A stretch of DNA of 64,000 nucleotides. Origin: Pontibacter amylolyticus. GTDB taxonomy: Bacteria; Bacteroidota; Bacteroidia; Cytophagales; Hymenobacteraceae. Shown one piece after another: positions 51,234 through 60,937 of the stretch; positions within the stretch are counted from its first letter, which is position 1; every line of letters starts with the position of its first letter. The position numbers were made by a program, and so were the translations under genes. Where the stretch lies: assembly GCF_014638845.1 (NCBI RefSeq), contig NZ_BMFP01000001.1, positions 930,601-994,600 on the forward strand, written 5' to 3'. The notes beneath the pieces are model-generated. The model did no database searches, had not been told where the DNA came from, and saw only the letters and a program-made list of their open reading frames with translations.

Positions 51234-52091
51234 ATGGCAGACACACTCAAAGTAGACTTCGTGGTATACCCGGAGCACGAGCGTCCTTTTACCGCCGACG
51301 CCACCTATACCCCGGACGGCAACAAGAAGCCAGTCGTGCTCTATACCCATGGTTTCAAGGGCTTCAAAGACTGGGGGCACTTCAACCTCTTGGCCGACTA
51401 TTTCGCCGGGCACGGCTTTGTGTTCATCAAGTTCAACTTCTCGCACAACGGCACCACCGTAGACAACGATTCAGACCTGCACGACATGGAAGCCTTTGGC
51501 CGCAACAACTTCAGCATCGAGCTCGAGGACCTCAAGTCGCTCATCGACCTGGTGCATGACGAAGAGGGACCGCTGCCGCAAAATGAGCTGGACCTGGACC
51601 GCATCTACCTGATTGGCCACAGCCGCGGAGGCGGATCCGTTATACTAAAAGCTGCTGAAGATACCCGTGTGCGGGCCGTGGCTACGTGGGCTGCCGTGAA
51701 TAATTTTGACCAGCGCTGGGACGAGCTGGAAAAGGAATCCTGGCAGAAAGAGGGCGTGCAGTGGGTGACGAATGCCCGCACAGGTATACGCATGCCGCTT
51801 TACTACCAAATCGTGGAAGACTACCTGGCCAATGTGGAGCGACTCGAAATCCCGAAAGTGATTCAGAAGATGCAGCAGCCTTTGCTCATACTGCATGGCG
51901 AGGAAGATGAAACCCTGCCCGTGCAGATGGCCCACGACCTGCATACCTGGAAACCGGACGCTGAGATGCACCTGTTGCCCGGAGCCGATCACTCTTTCGG
52001 GGGGCAGCACCCGTACGAGCTGGAAGAGTTGCCCACGGCTGCCAAAGCCGCTGCCGACCTGAGTATCGCCTTTTTCAACAAACATGCCTAA
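51234..52091 (+). CDS. Alpha/beta hydrolase (dienelactone-hydrolase-like)
   Basis: 285 residues from the ATG at 51234 (MADTLKVDFVVYPEHERPF). Strand-turn VVLYTHGFKGFKDWGHF holds the oxyanion region; the nucleophile elbow is GHSRGGGS (Ser), the acid is in LLILHGEEDETLPV and the catalytic His in LPGADHSFGG. Such enzymes act on esters or lactones; the substrate is unknown. It overlaps folK by 8 bp, so the two are coupled. Confidence 0.87.
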   Translation: MADTLKVDFVVYPEHERPFTADATYTPDGNKKPVVLYTHGFKGFKDWGHFNLLADYFAGHGFVFIKFNFSHNGTTVDNDSDLHDMEAFGRNNFSIELEDLKSLIDLVHDEEGPLPQNELDLDRIYLIGHSRGGGSVILKAAEDTRVRAVATWAAVNNFDQRWDELEKESWQKEGVQWVTNARTGIRMPLYYQIVEDYLANVERLEIPKVIQKMQQPLLILHGEEDETLPVQMAHDLHTWKPDAEMHLLPGADHSFGGQHPYELEELPTAAKAAADLSIAFFNKHA

Positions 52092-52578
52092 GCTATACCT
52101 GCTCCTGGGCGGTAACCTCGGTGACCGTCCGCTATACCTGTCCCAGGCCCGTGAACGCATCGCCGCACAAGTCGGGCCTATCGTGCAAAGTTCCTCCCTC
52201 TACGAAACCGCCGCCTGGGGAAAGACTGACCAGCCTGCCTTCCTGAACCAGGTGCTGGAGGTCCAAACTAAATTGAGTCCGGAAAAGGTGTTGCAAGGTA
52301 TAAACCAGATTGAGCAGGAACTGGGGCGCATCCGTCACGAGCACTGGGGAGCCCGCGGCATCGACATTGATATCCTGTTCTACGACCAGCTGGTCATGCA
52401 GTCTCAGCGCCTGACCATCCCCCATCCGCAGTTACACCTGCGTCGGTTCACGCTCATGCCGCTGAGCGAGATTGCCCCGCAGCTGCTACATCCGGTGCTC
52501 AACCAGCATGTAACACAGCTTCTACAAGATTGCCCGGATAAACTCCCCGTTTACCCGTTCGTTTCGGCCGCTGACTAA
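52084..52578 (+). CDS. folK: 2-amino-4-hydroxy-6-hydroxymethyldihydropteridine diphosphokinase
   Basis: 164 residues. Hallmarks: YLLLGGNLGDRPLYL at the start, SSLYETAAWGKTDQPAFLNQVLEV, LQGINQIEQELGR, HWGARGIDIDILFYDQ and IPHPQLHLRRFTLMPLSEIAP. It transfers pyrophosphate from ATP to the pterin alcohol in folate synthesis. The start codon lies inside the preceding hydrolase gene's last codons. Confidence 0.95.
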   Translation: MPKLYLLLGGNLGDRPLYLSQARERIAAQVGPIVQSSSLYETAAWGKTDQPAFLNQVLEVQTKLSPEKVLQGINQIEQELGRIRHEHWGARGIDIDILFYDQLVMQSQRLTIPHPQLHLRRFTLMPLSEIAPQLLHPVLNQHVTQLLQDCPDKLPVYPFVSAAD

Positions 52579-52650
52579 TCTGTGATCCCAGAAAAAACTC
52601 TCGGCTTAAGCTATACCTTAGCAGCACTGCGTATACACAAAATCTACATA

Positions 52651-52688
52651 AAAAAGACCATTGCAGCAGACGCCGCAATGGTCTTTTT
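52651..52688 (+). terminator. Bidirectional terminator, folK / fabD
   Basis: AAAAAGACCATTGC and GCAATGGTCTTTTT form a perfect 14-bp stem with a 10-base loop between convergent genes. Confidence 0.9.
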
Positions 52689-52705
52689 CAATTTTATGCA
52701 AAGCA

Positions 52706-53587
52706 TTATGCCACTGAGCTTACCTCAGCTGTACGCTCTATCTTTTTTACCAGTCCCTGCAGCACTTTGCCCGGTCCGCACTCCACAAAATGCGTAGCTC
52801 CGTCAGCTACCATTTGCTGCACCGATTGCGTCCAGCGTACGGGAGCCGTTAACTGGCTGATCAGGTTCTGCTTGATCTCCTGCGGATCTGTGTGCGGCAT
52901 GGCATCCACGTTCTGGTAGATCGGGCAGATGCCCTGGCTGAAGGTGGTTTCGTTGATCGCTTTGGCCAGTTCCACTTCTGCCGGCTTCATGAGCGGCGAG
53001 TGGAAAGCGCCACCAACCGGCAATGGCAGGGCACGCTTGGCACCGGCTTCCTTCATCTTCTCGCAGGCGATCTCAATCCCTTTGTTAGAACCGGAGATCA
53101 CCAGCTGGCCCGGGCAGTTGTAGTTGGCTGCTACCACTACTTCCCCTTCAATGGAGGCACACACTTCTTCTACCTTCGCATCGTCCAGACCAAGAATTGC
53201 CGCCATGGTAGACGGGTTCGCCTCGCAGGCTGTCTGCATAGCCATCGCTCTCTTATACACCAGCCTCAGTCCGTCTTCAAAGCTCAGCACCTTGCTGGCC
53301 ACCAGCGCCGAAAACTCACCAAGCGAGTGGCCGGCTACCATATCGGGGTTGAAGTCCTGGGCCACAGCCGCCTGCGCCACCGAGTGCAGGAAAATAGCCG
53401 GCTGTGTTACCCTGGTTTGCTTCAGCTCCTCGTCCGTGCCGTTGAACATGATCTCTGTGATGTTAAAACCCAGGATCTCGTTTGCCTGTTCGAACAGCTG
53501 ACGCGCAACTTCGTGTTGCTCATACAAGTCCTTGCCCATACCCACAAACTGCGACCCCTGTCCCGGGAAAACGTATGCCTTTTTCAT
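52706..53587 (-). CDS. fabD: Malonyl CoA-acyl carrier protein transacylase
   Basis: 293 residues from the ATG at 53587 (MKKAYVFPGQGSQFVGMG), the family start; a 38-codon upstream extension is repeat-derived and not accepted. Catalytic Ser88 in VAGHSLGEFSAL, His in VGGAFHSPLM, and GQGSQ form the active site; Arg in the TRVTQPAIF region fits the loop near the entrance. It loads malonyl groups onto ACP for fatty-acid synthesis. No other fab gene is adjacent. Confidence 0.95.
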   Translation of the reverse strand: MKKAYVFPGQGSQFVGMGKDLYEQHEVARQLFEQANEILGFNITEIMFNGTDEELKQTRVTQPAIFLHSVAQAAVAQDFNPDMVAGHSLGEFSALVASKVLSFEDGLRLVYKRAMAMQTACEANPSTMAAILGLDDAKVEEVCASIEGEVVVAANYNCPGQLVISGSNKGIEIACEKMKEAGAKRALPLPVGGAFHSPLMKPAEVELAKAINETTFSQGICPIYQNVDAMPHTDPQEIKQNLISQLTAPVRWTQSVQQMVADGATHFVECGPGKVLQGLVKKIERTAEVSSVA

Positions 53588-53860
53588 GCTGATATTTATT
53601 GTTGATTGTTTGTTGTCGATTGTTAAATTTTTGATGGCTAAATGGTTGATGATTAAATTGTTGATGGCTGAATTGTTGAATGATCGAAAACCTAAGTGCA
53701 CTTTCTGTGATATCCTTACTATAACTGACTCGATTTAGCCTAGAACTAAAGTATAGCAATGTCTATACCTGTCTCTAAGGTATAAAACTCAGCAATACAG
53801 GCGACAGCTGTTCGGCGAGCCAGAGCCCAACAACCATTTAACCATCAATAATTTAACAAT
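53588..53860. repeat. AT-rich repeats between fabD and the DCC gene
   Basis: No gene. Copies of the TTAAATTGTTGATGG repeat lie at 53605-53690 in one orientation and at 53828-53860 in the other, so the fabD leader is formed by repeat sequence. Several motif copies (TATACCT near 53763, AGGTATA near 53778) lie between them. Confidence 0.6.
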
Positions 53861-54289
53861 TCAATACGCCACAAACCGGGCCCTTTCTTCGGGGCTGGGC
53901 AGCATGCAGGCTTCGTTGCGACCTGCTATGCGGTAGCGGTGTTTCGCGATGAAGCGGTATACAAAATTGCGGAAAGATAAGGGAATAAACCTGAAATAGT
54001 AAAGCACCGACCATGGAAAATTGAGATGGCGGGCGATGCGAAGGGCGGCTTCTGACTCGGTGTAGAGCTGGCCGTTTTCAAAAAAAAGAATGGAGTCGGG
54101 CAGCGGGTCAGGTACAAGCTGCTGCGGCACGAGCTGCTCAACCAATCCGGACTGCAAGGCGGCAAAATGCAGGTTCTGCCGCGTGTTGTACTTCAAAGCG
54201 ATCTGTATACTGGCCTGGCAAAAGCCGCAGGTGCCGTCGTAAAATACGATGGGCAAATCCTGCAGCCGGTCCAGTTCCTCTTTTGTCAT
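53861..54289 (-). CDS. DCC family thiol-disulfide oxidoreductase-like protein
   Basis: 142 residues of the DUF393/DCC family: VFYDGTCGFCQASIQIAL with the DGxCxxC signature near residue 18-23, FAALQSG, DSILFFENGQLYTESEAALRIARHL and the C-terminal RHYR-like YRIAGRNEACMLPSPEERARF. The CxxC implies thiol chemistry; physiological role unknown. Its ATG overlaps the stop of the large gliding-tail gene by one base (TAATG), so they are translationally coupled. Confidence 0.85.
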   Translation of the reverse strand: MTKEELDRLQDLPIVFYDGTCGFCQASIQIALKYNTRQNLHFAALQSGLVEQLVPQQLVPDPLPDSILFFENGQLYTESEAALRIARHLNFPWSVLYYFRFIPLSFRNFVYRFIAKHRYRIAGRNEACMLPSPEERARFVAY

Positions 54290-57051
54290 TAGCGTACTAT
54301 TTCTACCCAGCCTTTGTATTTACTGCGGCTGCGTTCAGGGTCAATGGATATAAACTCAACCTCGGCCTCGTAGTAGTAAACCCCATCTGTGAGGCGCTTA
54401 CCATCGTTGTCGGTGCCTGGCCAATTGATATACGGGTCTGCGCTGCTTTCGTATACCTTCACGCCCCAACGGTTGAATACCTTGAAGGTAGTAGAGCGAA
54501 TAAAGGCCGCCCTCGGATCCGGTCTGAACACATCGTTCTTTCCGTCATCGTTCGGCGTGATGATATTCGGAAGCTGGAAGAAGAAGCAGTTGTCCTTACA
54601 CTCCTCGTTGCTCGGCTCGCTCTCCTCTCCTGCCAGGCTGGTGGCCGTCACGTAGTAACAGGCCGCAAAAGACTCCAGCCCGGTATGGGTATAGGTGGTC
54701 TCTTTGGTAGTGGCGATGGCACGATACTCCGTTTCGCCGGGACCTCTAAAGTATACGGTATAGAAGTCGATCTCGTCTGTACAGCCATCCCCGATCTTCG
54801 GTACCCAGTTCAGCACATTCTGGTAAGGTGGCTTGGTAGGGTTTGCAAAGAAAGCCTCGCAGTCCAGCACATCCAGGGTCAGCTCCGGCGGACAGATCAC
54901 AAGCGGCAATTCCACGCATACTTCCTGGCTCAGGTTCTGCAGCGGCTCCGGCAGGCCTTCTATCTGGTAAGTGCCCTGGGTGCGCACGACGTAGCAGTAG
55001 GTCTGGCCGCGCTCCAGTGGCGCTGCGGCCGTGCCCTTGTCTACAAAGGTACCTCCTGTAGCCGTAGCCGTCACGCTGCCAACTTGTACCAGTTCGCCAT
55101 TTACTACCCGGAAGATCTGATGTTCGAGCACTTCATTTCGCCATGGCACATTGTACGTCCAGCTGAGCGAGACTTCCAATGCATCGCCCGTGCTTTGCGC
55201 CTCGGCTGCCAGCCGCACGCTGGAGGCTGAAGTGGAGTCGCGCAGCATATCCGGAGTAGCGCCGCCCGCTGCTCGGGTGCTGTAGAATTCGAGCTTATAC
55301 CTGTACGCATTTGCCTCGGTGTTCAATCCGCTGTTTACGAATACCGTATCGCTCAGTCGGCGCGAAGTGAACACCTGCTGATAGGCTCCGCCCGGCTCCT
55401 GCCCCACCTTGCGGTACAGCCTGTATTCGAACGGAGGATTCAGGCGCTCTATACCTGGGCCGGGCTGCGTCCAGCGAACGGTGATCTGTCCGTTGGTGGT
55501 GGCAGTGCGGTCTACTGTTACATTGGTAATATAAGGTATGTCACGCTCCAGCACGACGCAGGCTTCCAGCGATGCGATACTTTGGCCACCGCCAGGCCGT
55601 GGGAACTCGGCGTAGATCACATAGCAGTACTCTGCCCCGGCAGTTAGGCCCTGTCCGTTGTTATTGTCTAAAAACTCGGTCTTGTCTTTGCCCACCTCAC
55701 CAATGAGGGTATAACCCGCACTGGCCGGCACGCCGGTTTCGCAAGGCCCTGGTCGCCAGCCCGACGGTCCCTCCCGCCTGTAGATGCGGATGGTGGAGGC
55801 GTTCTGGCAAATGTATTTGTCCCAGGTCAGGCGCACGGATCGGTCCTCGCCGGTAGCCAGCAGGTTCTGTGGAGCCGGCCCTATCACCGTAATGCGATAA
55901 GGCTGCAGGTCAGCCAGCTGCCTGGCGGGCGGCGGCGGGTTATCCTCTGCCCTGAAAATCAATTGGTAAGGGTTGGCGCGCACATCGTTGCAGGAAGTGT
56001 TCCAGACCAACTGTCCGGCGGCGCGTCCTGGTTGATTGACTGTCCCTCTGAAAGTAGCCGGAGGCAGAATACCGCCTGTACCCGGTACGGTCAGGTTGAT
56101 CAAATGGCCATCCGGGTCGGTGGCGGTGATGGTGGTGCGCAGCGTTTCGCCGGCCACGATACAGGTGTCGCGGGGCACCAGCACCGGCGGTTTGTTACGG
56201 GCATCCACTACCAGAATCTGCATATCGCGCACCACGGTGCTGATCAGCACGGGAGCGGCCCCTGTTGTACGCCACTCCTCTACCACAAAGGCGACGTTAT
56301 ATTCTCCCAGACGGCAGGGTGCATCCCAGGTGAGCTGTCCGGTAATGGGGTCGAGGGTGAAGGTGGAAGGTCCGGTGTTAGTGGAGTTGCGGCAGTTGTC
56401 AACCGTATGCGGGTCGCGGTAGCCGGGCACGTTCGTGATCAGGCCAGTCGCCTGGTTGCGGTGTTGCGGCTGTATCAGTTTGTAGGCGAGGCTGTCGCCG
56501 TCCGCGTCGATCGCTCCCGGGTTATGCACCCAGCGCTCGCCGGCAGTAGCTTCGTCAATCGGGGCAACCTGCAATATGGGCGTGCTGTTCAGGCCACGGA
56601 GCGGGTTGATGGAGATCGTTGTAGAGATGGCAAAGGTCAGCTGATCGGTTGGAGCGGCCATGTTCAGGATGCCCCCGTTCCGGTTCTCGCCTACCCATGT
56701 TACGGTATAGGTACCGTTGGCCGGAAAGGTATACTCCCACTTGAATTCCTCACGGTCTACGTCCGGCTTGATGTTGGTGACAGAGAGGCGCTCCACTGTA
56801 ACGGTCTCCCCGGTTCCCATCGAGATGAACACGCGGGGGTCATCGGCTGTGGAGGAGGTTTTGGTGTACATCACCATGGTGAAAAAGAACTTCCGGGGGT
56901 TCGGATTAGGACCGGTATCCCTGACGGCGGTAATGTCCCCAGCCCGGATGTGCGTCGCCTGCGCCACGTTTGCATACCCCAACAACAACATCAATACCAA
57001 CAGCACTATGCGGCCAGGCAAGCAACAGCTCAAGCGTAAACTATTTGGCAT
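54289..57051 (-). CDS. Large secreted protein with gliding-motility C-terminal domain
   Basis: 920 residues from the ATG at 57051 (10 codons shorter is possible by the earlier ATG at 57081). Signal peptide with strong core (IVLLVLMLLLGYANVAQA). Several Ig/fibronectin-III-like segments follow (VRLTWDKYICQNASTIRIYRR, ITVRWTQPGPGIERLNPPFEYRLYRK, EVSLSWTYNVPWRNEVLEHQIFRV). The last ~90 residues are a CHU/type B T9SS domain: NIITPNDDGKNDVF, FKVFNRWGVKVYES, DGVYYYEAEVEF. It should be exported by T9SS and act on the surface; adhesin-like. The DCC gene follows with one-base overlap. Confidence 0.85.
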   Translation of the reverse strand: MPNSLRLSCCLPGRIVLLVLMLLLGYANVAQATHIRAGDITAVRDTGPNPNPRKFFFTMVMYTKTSSTADDPRVFISMGTGETVTVERLSVTNIKPDVDREEFKWEYTFPANGTYTVTWVGENRNGGILNMAAPTDQLTFAISTTISINPLRGLNSTPILQVAPIDEATAGERWVHNPGAIDADGDSLAYKLIQPQHRNQATGLITNVPGYRDPHTVDNCRNSTNTGPSTFTLDPITGQLTWDAPCRLGEYNVAFVVEEWRTTGAAPVLISTVVRDMQILVVDARNKPPVLVPRDTCIVAGETLRTTITATDPDGHLINLTVPGTGGILPPATFRGTVNQPGRAAGQLVWNTSCNDVRANPYQLIFRAEDNPPPPARQLADLQPYRITVIGPAPQNLLATGEDRSVRLTWDKYICQNASTIRIYRREGPSGWRPGPCETGVPASAGYTLIGEVGKDKTEFLDNNNGQGLTAGAEYCYVIYAEFPRPGGGQSIASLEACVVLERDIPYITNVTVDRTATTNGQITVRWTQPGPGIERLNPPFEYRLYRKVGQEPGGAYQQVFTSRRLSDTVFVNSGLNTEANAYRYKLEFYSTRAAGGATPDMLRDSTSASSVRLAAEAQSTGDALEVSLSWTYNVPWRNEVLEHQIFRVVNGELVQVGSVTATATGGTFVDKGTAAAPLERGQTYCYVVRTQGTYQIEGLPEPLQNLSQEVCVELPLVICPPELTLDVLDCEAFFANPTKPPYQNVLNWVPKIGDGCTDEIDFYTVYFRGPGETEYRAIATTKETTYTHTGLESFAACYYVTATSLAGEESEPSNEECKDNCFFFQLPNIITPNDDGKNDVFRPDPRAAFIRSTTFKVFNRWGVKVYESSADPYINWPGTDNDGKRLTDGVYYYEAEVEFISIDPERSRSKYKGWVEIVR

Positions 57052-57205
57052 AAGCGTAGAGTTAGATTTGGCGCTGAACAAAGGTAAAATGAAAACTGAA
57101 ATTTTACCTTTTTATTATCAACAAAAGCAAGAAAAGTGGGTTTATAATATATGGTTTTCAGTCCTACGCATTGCAATTTAGATTGATTCAAAATATGCTA
57201 TTTAA

Positions 57206-57236
57206 TTGTTTTATACAGGCTCCGCTTGTACCTTTG
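57206..57236 (+). promoter_or_regulatory. Promoter of sdhCAB
   Basis: TTG (57206-57208) and TACCTTTG (57229-57236, perfect TAnnTTTG) are 20 bases apart; the SdhC ATG follows 43 bases later. Confidence 0.7.
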
Positions 57237-57279
57237 GGCATTAAAAAGCATTCATTACTTAACCTTCTAACAAATACAG

Positions 57280-57960
57280 ATGAATTGGTTTACTAAAACG
57301 TTTTCCAGTACAATCGGACGTAAGATCATCATGTCGGTAACAGGCCTTTTCCTGTGCTCCTTCCTGGTGGTGCACCTTGTGGGTAACCTTACGCTGTTTT
57401 ACCAGGACGGAGGCGAGGCATTCAACATCTATTCCCATTTCATGGCTAACAACCCCGTTATCCGCACGATGGAAATAGTACTGGTACTTGGATTCCTGTT
57501 CCACATCTACGATGCGATCGTGCTCACGCGCCGTAACAAGGCGGCCCGTCCTGTTGGCTATGCTGAGAATCATCCACAGGAGAACTCAACCTGGTCTTCG
57601 CGCAACATGGGTCTGCTGGGTACGATTATCCTGGTATTCCTGCTGGTGCACTTGTGGAACTTCTTTGTACCGGCCCGCTTCGGAGAGCTCGAGGGTGTTC
57701 CAAACGCTGAGTACACAAACCTGTACGCTGAAGTAGTAAAAGCATTCAAAAACCCAATCTACGTAGGCCTTTATGTTATCTCGATGATTGCACTGGCCTA
57801 TCACCTGATCCACGGTTTCCAGAGCGCGTTCCAGTCTCTGGGCCTGACCCACAAGAAGTATACGCCGTTCATCAAAACCTTCGGTGTGGCTTTCTCAGTG
57901 CTTATTAGCCTGGGTTTTGCGCTCATCCCGCTTTACTTCTTTTTCTTCGTTAACTTGTAA
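57280..57960 (+). CDS. sdhC: Succinate dehydrogenase cytochrome b subunit
   Basis: 226 residues with five membrane segments, the type B single-subunit anchor that carries two haems. The first segment is MSVTGLFLCSFLVVHLVGNLTLF (His as a haem ligand), others include GLLGTIILVFLLVHLWNFFV and GLYVISMIALAYHLIHGFQSAFQSLG (His ligands). It anchors SdhAB to the cytoplasmic membrane and passes electrons to menaquinone. First gene of sdhCAB; sdhA starts 19 bp later. Confidence 0.94.
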   Translation: MNWFTKTFSSTIGRKIIMSVTGLFLCSFLVVHLVGNLTLFYQDGGEAFNIYSHFMANNPVIRTMEIVLVLGFLFHIYDAIVLTRRNKAARPVGYAENHPQENSTWSSRNMGLLGTIILVFLLVHLWNFFVPARFGELEGVPNAEYTNLYAEVVKAFKNPIYVGLYVISMIALAYHLIHGFQSAFQSLGLTHKKYTPFIKTFGVAFSVLISLGFALIPLYFFFFVNL

Positions 57961-57979
57961 TTAAGCTAATATACTTGCT

Positions 57980-59914
57980 ATGATATTAGATTCTAAAATC
58001 CCGGAAGGCGCATTAGCTGAAAAGTGGGATAAGCATAAATTCAATGTGAAGCTGGTAAACCCGGCCAACAAACGTAAATACGACATCATTGTAGTAGGTA
58101 CCGGTCTTGCCGGTGCTTCTGCCGCTGCTACACTGGGCGAACTGGGCTATAACGTAAAAGCGTTCTGCTTCCAGGACTCCCCACGCCGTGCGCACTCTAT
58201 TGCTGCACAGGGTGGTATCAACGCCGCTAAAAACTACCAGAACGACGGTGACTCGATCTTCCGCCTATTCTACGACACCATCAAAGGTGGTGACTACCGC
58301 GCTCGTGAGGCAAACGTGTACCGCCTGGCGCAGGTGTCTGTTGACATCATCGACCAGTGCGTGGCGCAGGGTGTTCCTTTCGCGCGTGAGTACGGCGGTC
58401 TGCTGGCCAACCGTTCGTTCGGTGGTGCGCAGGTATCGCGTACGTTCTACGCCCGTGGCCAAACCGGACAGCAGCTGTTACTGGGTGCCTACTCTGCCCT
58501 GAACCGTCAGGTAGCCTACGGCAAAGTGAAAATGTACCCACGCACCGAAATGCTGGACCTCGTGATGGTGGACGGCAAAGCGCGTGGCATCGTGGTGCGT
58601 AACCTGATCACAGGCAAGATCGAGTCGCACAGTGCGCACGCGGTGGTGCTGGCAACAGGTGGCTACGGCAACGTATTCTTCCTTTCTACCAACGCGATGG
58701 GCTCCAACGCGACGGCAGCCTGGAGAGCGCACAAGAAAGGAGCTTTGTTCGCTAACCCTTGCTTCACCCAGATTCACCCGACTTGTATACCTGTATCCGG
58801 CGACTATCAGTCTAAACTGACGCTGATGTCAGAGTCGCTCCGTAACGATGGCCGTGTTTGGGTGCCAAAAACGGTTGAGATTGCCCAGCGCCTGCGCAAG
58901 GGTGAGATCAAAATAAACGATATCAAAGAAGAAGACCGCGATTATTACCTGGAGCGTAAGTACCCGGCTTTCGGTAACCTCGTGCCACGCGACGTGGCTT
59001 CCCGCAACGCCAAGCTGGTGTGCGACGAAGGTCGTGGCGTAGGTTCCTCCGGCCTGGCCGTGTTCCTCGACTTCGCTGACGCAATCAAGCGCGAAGGCCA
59101 GCCAGCCATTGCTGCCAAGTATGGTAACCTCTTCGAGATGTATGCCAAAATCACGGACGAGAACCCATACGAAAGCCCAATGCGTATCTACCCTGCCGTA
59201 CACTATACCATGGGTGGCCTGTGGGTGGATTACAACCTGATGACCAACATCCCGGGTCTGTACGCAACAGGCGAGTGTAACTTCTCTGACCACGGTGCTA
59301 ACCGACTCGGTGCTTCGGCCCTGATGCAGGGTCTGGCCGACGGTTACTTTGTGATCCCTTACACCATCGGTGACTACCTGGCGCAAACGCCTTATGACAA
59401 AGTGAGCACCGACCACCCTGCCTTTAAGGAAGCAGAGCAGAACGTGATGGGCATTACCCAGCGTCTTCTTTCTATCAAAGGCAACCGTACCGTGGATGAT
59501 TTCCACAAGGCGCTTGGCCAGATCATGTGGGACTACTGCGGTATGGCCCGTAATGCGGAAGGTCTTCAGTTCGCGAAACAGGAGATCCGCAAGCTGCGCG
59601 ACGAGTTCTGGCAGAACGTGAAAGTGACCGGTGTGAACGAAGAGCTGAACCAGACCCTGGAGAAAGCGCACCGCGTGGCTGACTTCTTGGAACTGGGCGA
59701 ACTGATGGTAGACGACGCACTGCACAGAAACGAGTCTTGCGGCGGTCACTTCCGTGAGGAATACCAGACGCCGGAGAACGAGGCCCTGCGTGACGATGAG
59801 AACTTTGCTTATGTAGCTGCCTGGGAGTTTACGGGTACTGGCAACCAGCCTGTGCTCCACAAGGAAGAGCTCAAGTTCGAGAACGTGAAGCTGACGCAGC
59901 GCAGCTACAAGTAA
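57980..59914 (+). CDS. sdhA: Succinate dehydrogenase flavoprotein subunit
   Basis: 644 residues. FAD site [18 protein letters not shown], and the covalent FAD-His in [18 protein letters not shown]; active-site stretches FTQIHPTC and [13 protein letters not shown] (here [21 protein letters not shown]) are visible, as is [12 protein letters not shown]. The length and sequence type fit the type B enzyme. It oxidises succinate to fumarate in the TCA cycle, on the cytoplasmic face of the membrane. Confidence 0.96.
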   Translation: MILDSKIPEGALAEKWDKHKFNVKLVNPANKRKYDIIVVGTGLAGASAAATLGELGYNVKAFCFQDSPRRAHSIAAQGGINAAKNYQNDGDSIFRLFYDTIKGGDYRAREANVYRLAQVSVDIIDQCVAQGVPFAREYGGLLANRSFGGAQVSRTFYARGQTGQQLLLGAYSALNRQVAYGKVKMYPRTEMLDLVMVDGKARGIVVRNLITGKIESHSAHAVVLATGGYGNVFFLSTNAMGSNATAAWRAHKKGALFANPCFTQIHPTCIPVSGDYQSKLTLMSESLRNDGRVWVPKTVEIAQRLRKGEIKINDIKEEDRDYYLERKYPAFGNLVPRDVASRNAKLVCDEGRGVGSSGLAVFLDFADAIKREGQPAIAAKYGNLFEMYAKITDENPYESPMRIYPAVHYTMGGLWVDYNLMTNIPGLYATGECNFSDHGANRLGASALMQGLADGYFVIPYTIGDYLAQTPYDKVSTDHPAFKEAEQNVMGITQRLLSIKGNRTVDDFHKALGQIMWDYCGMARNAEGLQFAKQEIRKLRDEFWQNVKVTGVNEELNQTLEKAHRVADFLELGELMVDDALHRNESCGGHFREEYQTPENEALRDDENFAYVAAWEFTGTGNQPVLHKEELKFENVKLTQRSYK

Positions 59915-60007
59915 TGATTAATTAATAATTAGGAATGAATAATGGACCTGATACCAGGTAGTTAATAATTCTTAATTCATGATTCTTAATTCGTAATTAA
60001 TAAAGAA
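59915..60007. repeat. AT-rich short repeats between sdhA and sdhB
   Basis: TAATTAATAATTAGGAATGA and related inverted words (TCTTAATTCATGATTCTTAA, TTCGTAATTAATAA) fill the 93-bp gap, which is otherwise without function. The pieces pair with each other as imperfect inverted repeats. Confidence 0.45.
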
Positions 60008-60790
60008 ATGGCTGGAAGTAATCCAAATGCTAAACCAATGGACCTCACATTGAAGATTTGGCGCCAAAAAGATAAAAACTCTGCAGGTCAGCTGGTAACC
60101 TATCCACTAATGAACATATCTCCGGATATGTCTTTTCTGGAGATGCTGGACGTGCTCAACGAAGAACTGCTGGTGAAGGGCGAAGACCCTGTTGCCTTCG
60201 ACCATGATTGCCGCGAAGGTATATGCGGTATGTGCAGCTTGTTCATCAACGGCCGTGCACACGGGCCGGAGCGCGGCACAACCACTTGCCAGCTGCACAT
60301 GCGTCACTTCAACCACGGCGACACCATCACGATCGAGCCCTGGAGAGCAGCCGCTTTCCCGGTGCACAAAGACCTGATCGTAGACCGTTCTGCCTTCGAC
60401 CGCATTCAACAGGCGGGCGGCTACGTGTCTGTGAACACAGGTGGCGTACCCGACGCAAACGAGATTGCTATACCTAAGACAATCGCCGACAAAGCGTTTG
60501 ACGCTGCAACTTGTATTGGCTGTGGTGCTTGTGTGGCGGCTTGTAAGAATGCTTCGGCCATGCTGTTCGTGAGCGCGAAGGTATCGCAGCTGGCTATGCT
60601 GCCGCAGGGCAAGGTAGAGCGCAAAACACGCGTTGAGAACATGGTAGCGCAGATGGACGTGGAAGGCTTTGGTGCCTGCTCGAACACCGGGGCTTGTGCT
60701 GCTGAATGCCCGGTAGGTATTTCGCTGGACAACATCGCGATGATGAACATGGAATATCTGGGAGCGAAGGCAAGTTCTGAGAACATATAG
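60008..60790 (+). CDS. sdhB: Succinate dehydrogenase iron-sulfur subunit
   Basis: 260 residues. The [2Fe-2S] ligands are in [16 protein letters not shown] and TTCQLHM; the [4Fe-4S] set is [13 protein letters not shown] and the [3Fe-4S]/[4Fe-4S] end [15 protein letters not shown]. It passes electrons from FAD in SdhA to SdhC. A second ATG (residue 11) is possible, the first is used here. It is separated from sdhA by 93 bp of repeats and ends in a strong terminator. Confidence 0.96.
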   Translation: MAGSNPNAKPMDLTLKIWRQKDKNSAGQLVTYPLMNISPDMSFLEMLDVLNEELLVKGEDPVAFDHDCREGICGMCSLFINGRAHGPERGTTTCQLHMRHFNHGDTITIEPWRAAAFPVHKDLIVDRSAFDRIQQAGGYVSVNTGGVPDANEIAIPKTIADKAFDAATCIGCGACVAACKNASAMLFVSAKVSQLAMLPQGKVERKTRVENMVAQMDVEGFGACSNTGACAAECPVGISLDNIAMMNMEYLGAKASSENI

Positions 60791-60806
60791 TTTTCCTGAT
60801 CCTAAT

Positions 60807-60854
60807 AAAAGCAAAAGGCGAGACAGGCAACTGTTCTCGCCTTTTGCTTTTATA
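60807..60854 (+). terminator. Terminator of the sdhCAB operon
   Basis: AAAAGCAAAAGGCGAGA and TCTCGCCTTTTGCTTTT form a perfect 17-bp stem, extended by CAG/CTG around a GCAA loop with a one-base bulge. Confidence 0.9.
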
Positions 60855-60937
60855 TTCGCATTTATATTCTGACATCTATACCTTTCTGCAAACCGTAGAG
60901 CTTAGCGTCTGTTTACAGAAGAACACCTCATGACACT

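Noticed and set aside
55963-57039. A 358-codon open frame opposite the gliding-tail protein gene
   Set aside because: Gly/Val/His-rich antisense translation without a recognisable domain, while the minus-strand frame has a signal peptide and a T9SS tail.
58829-59860. A 343-codon open frame opposite sdhA
   Set aside because: Antisense shadow of a strongly conserved gene; the translation is Val/His-rich with no domain.
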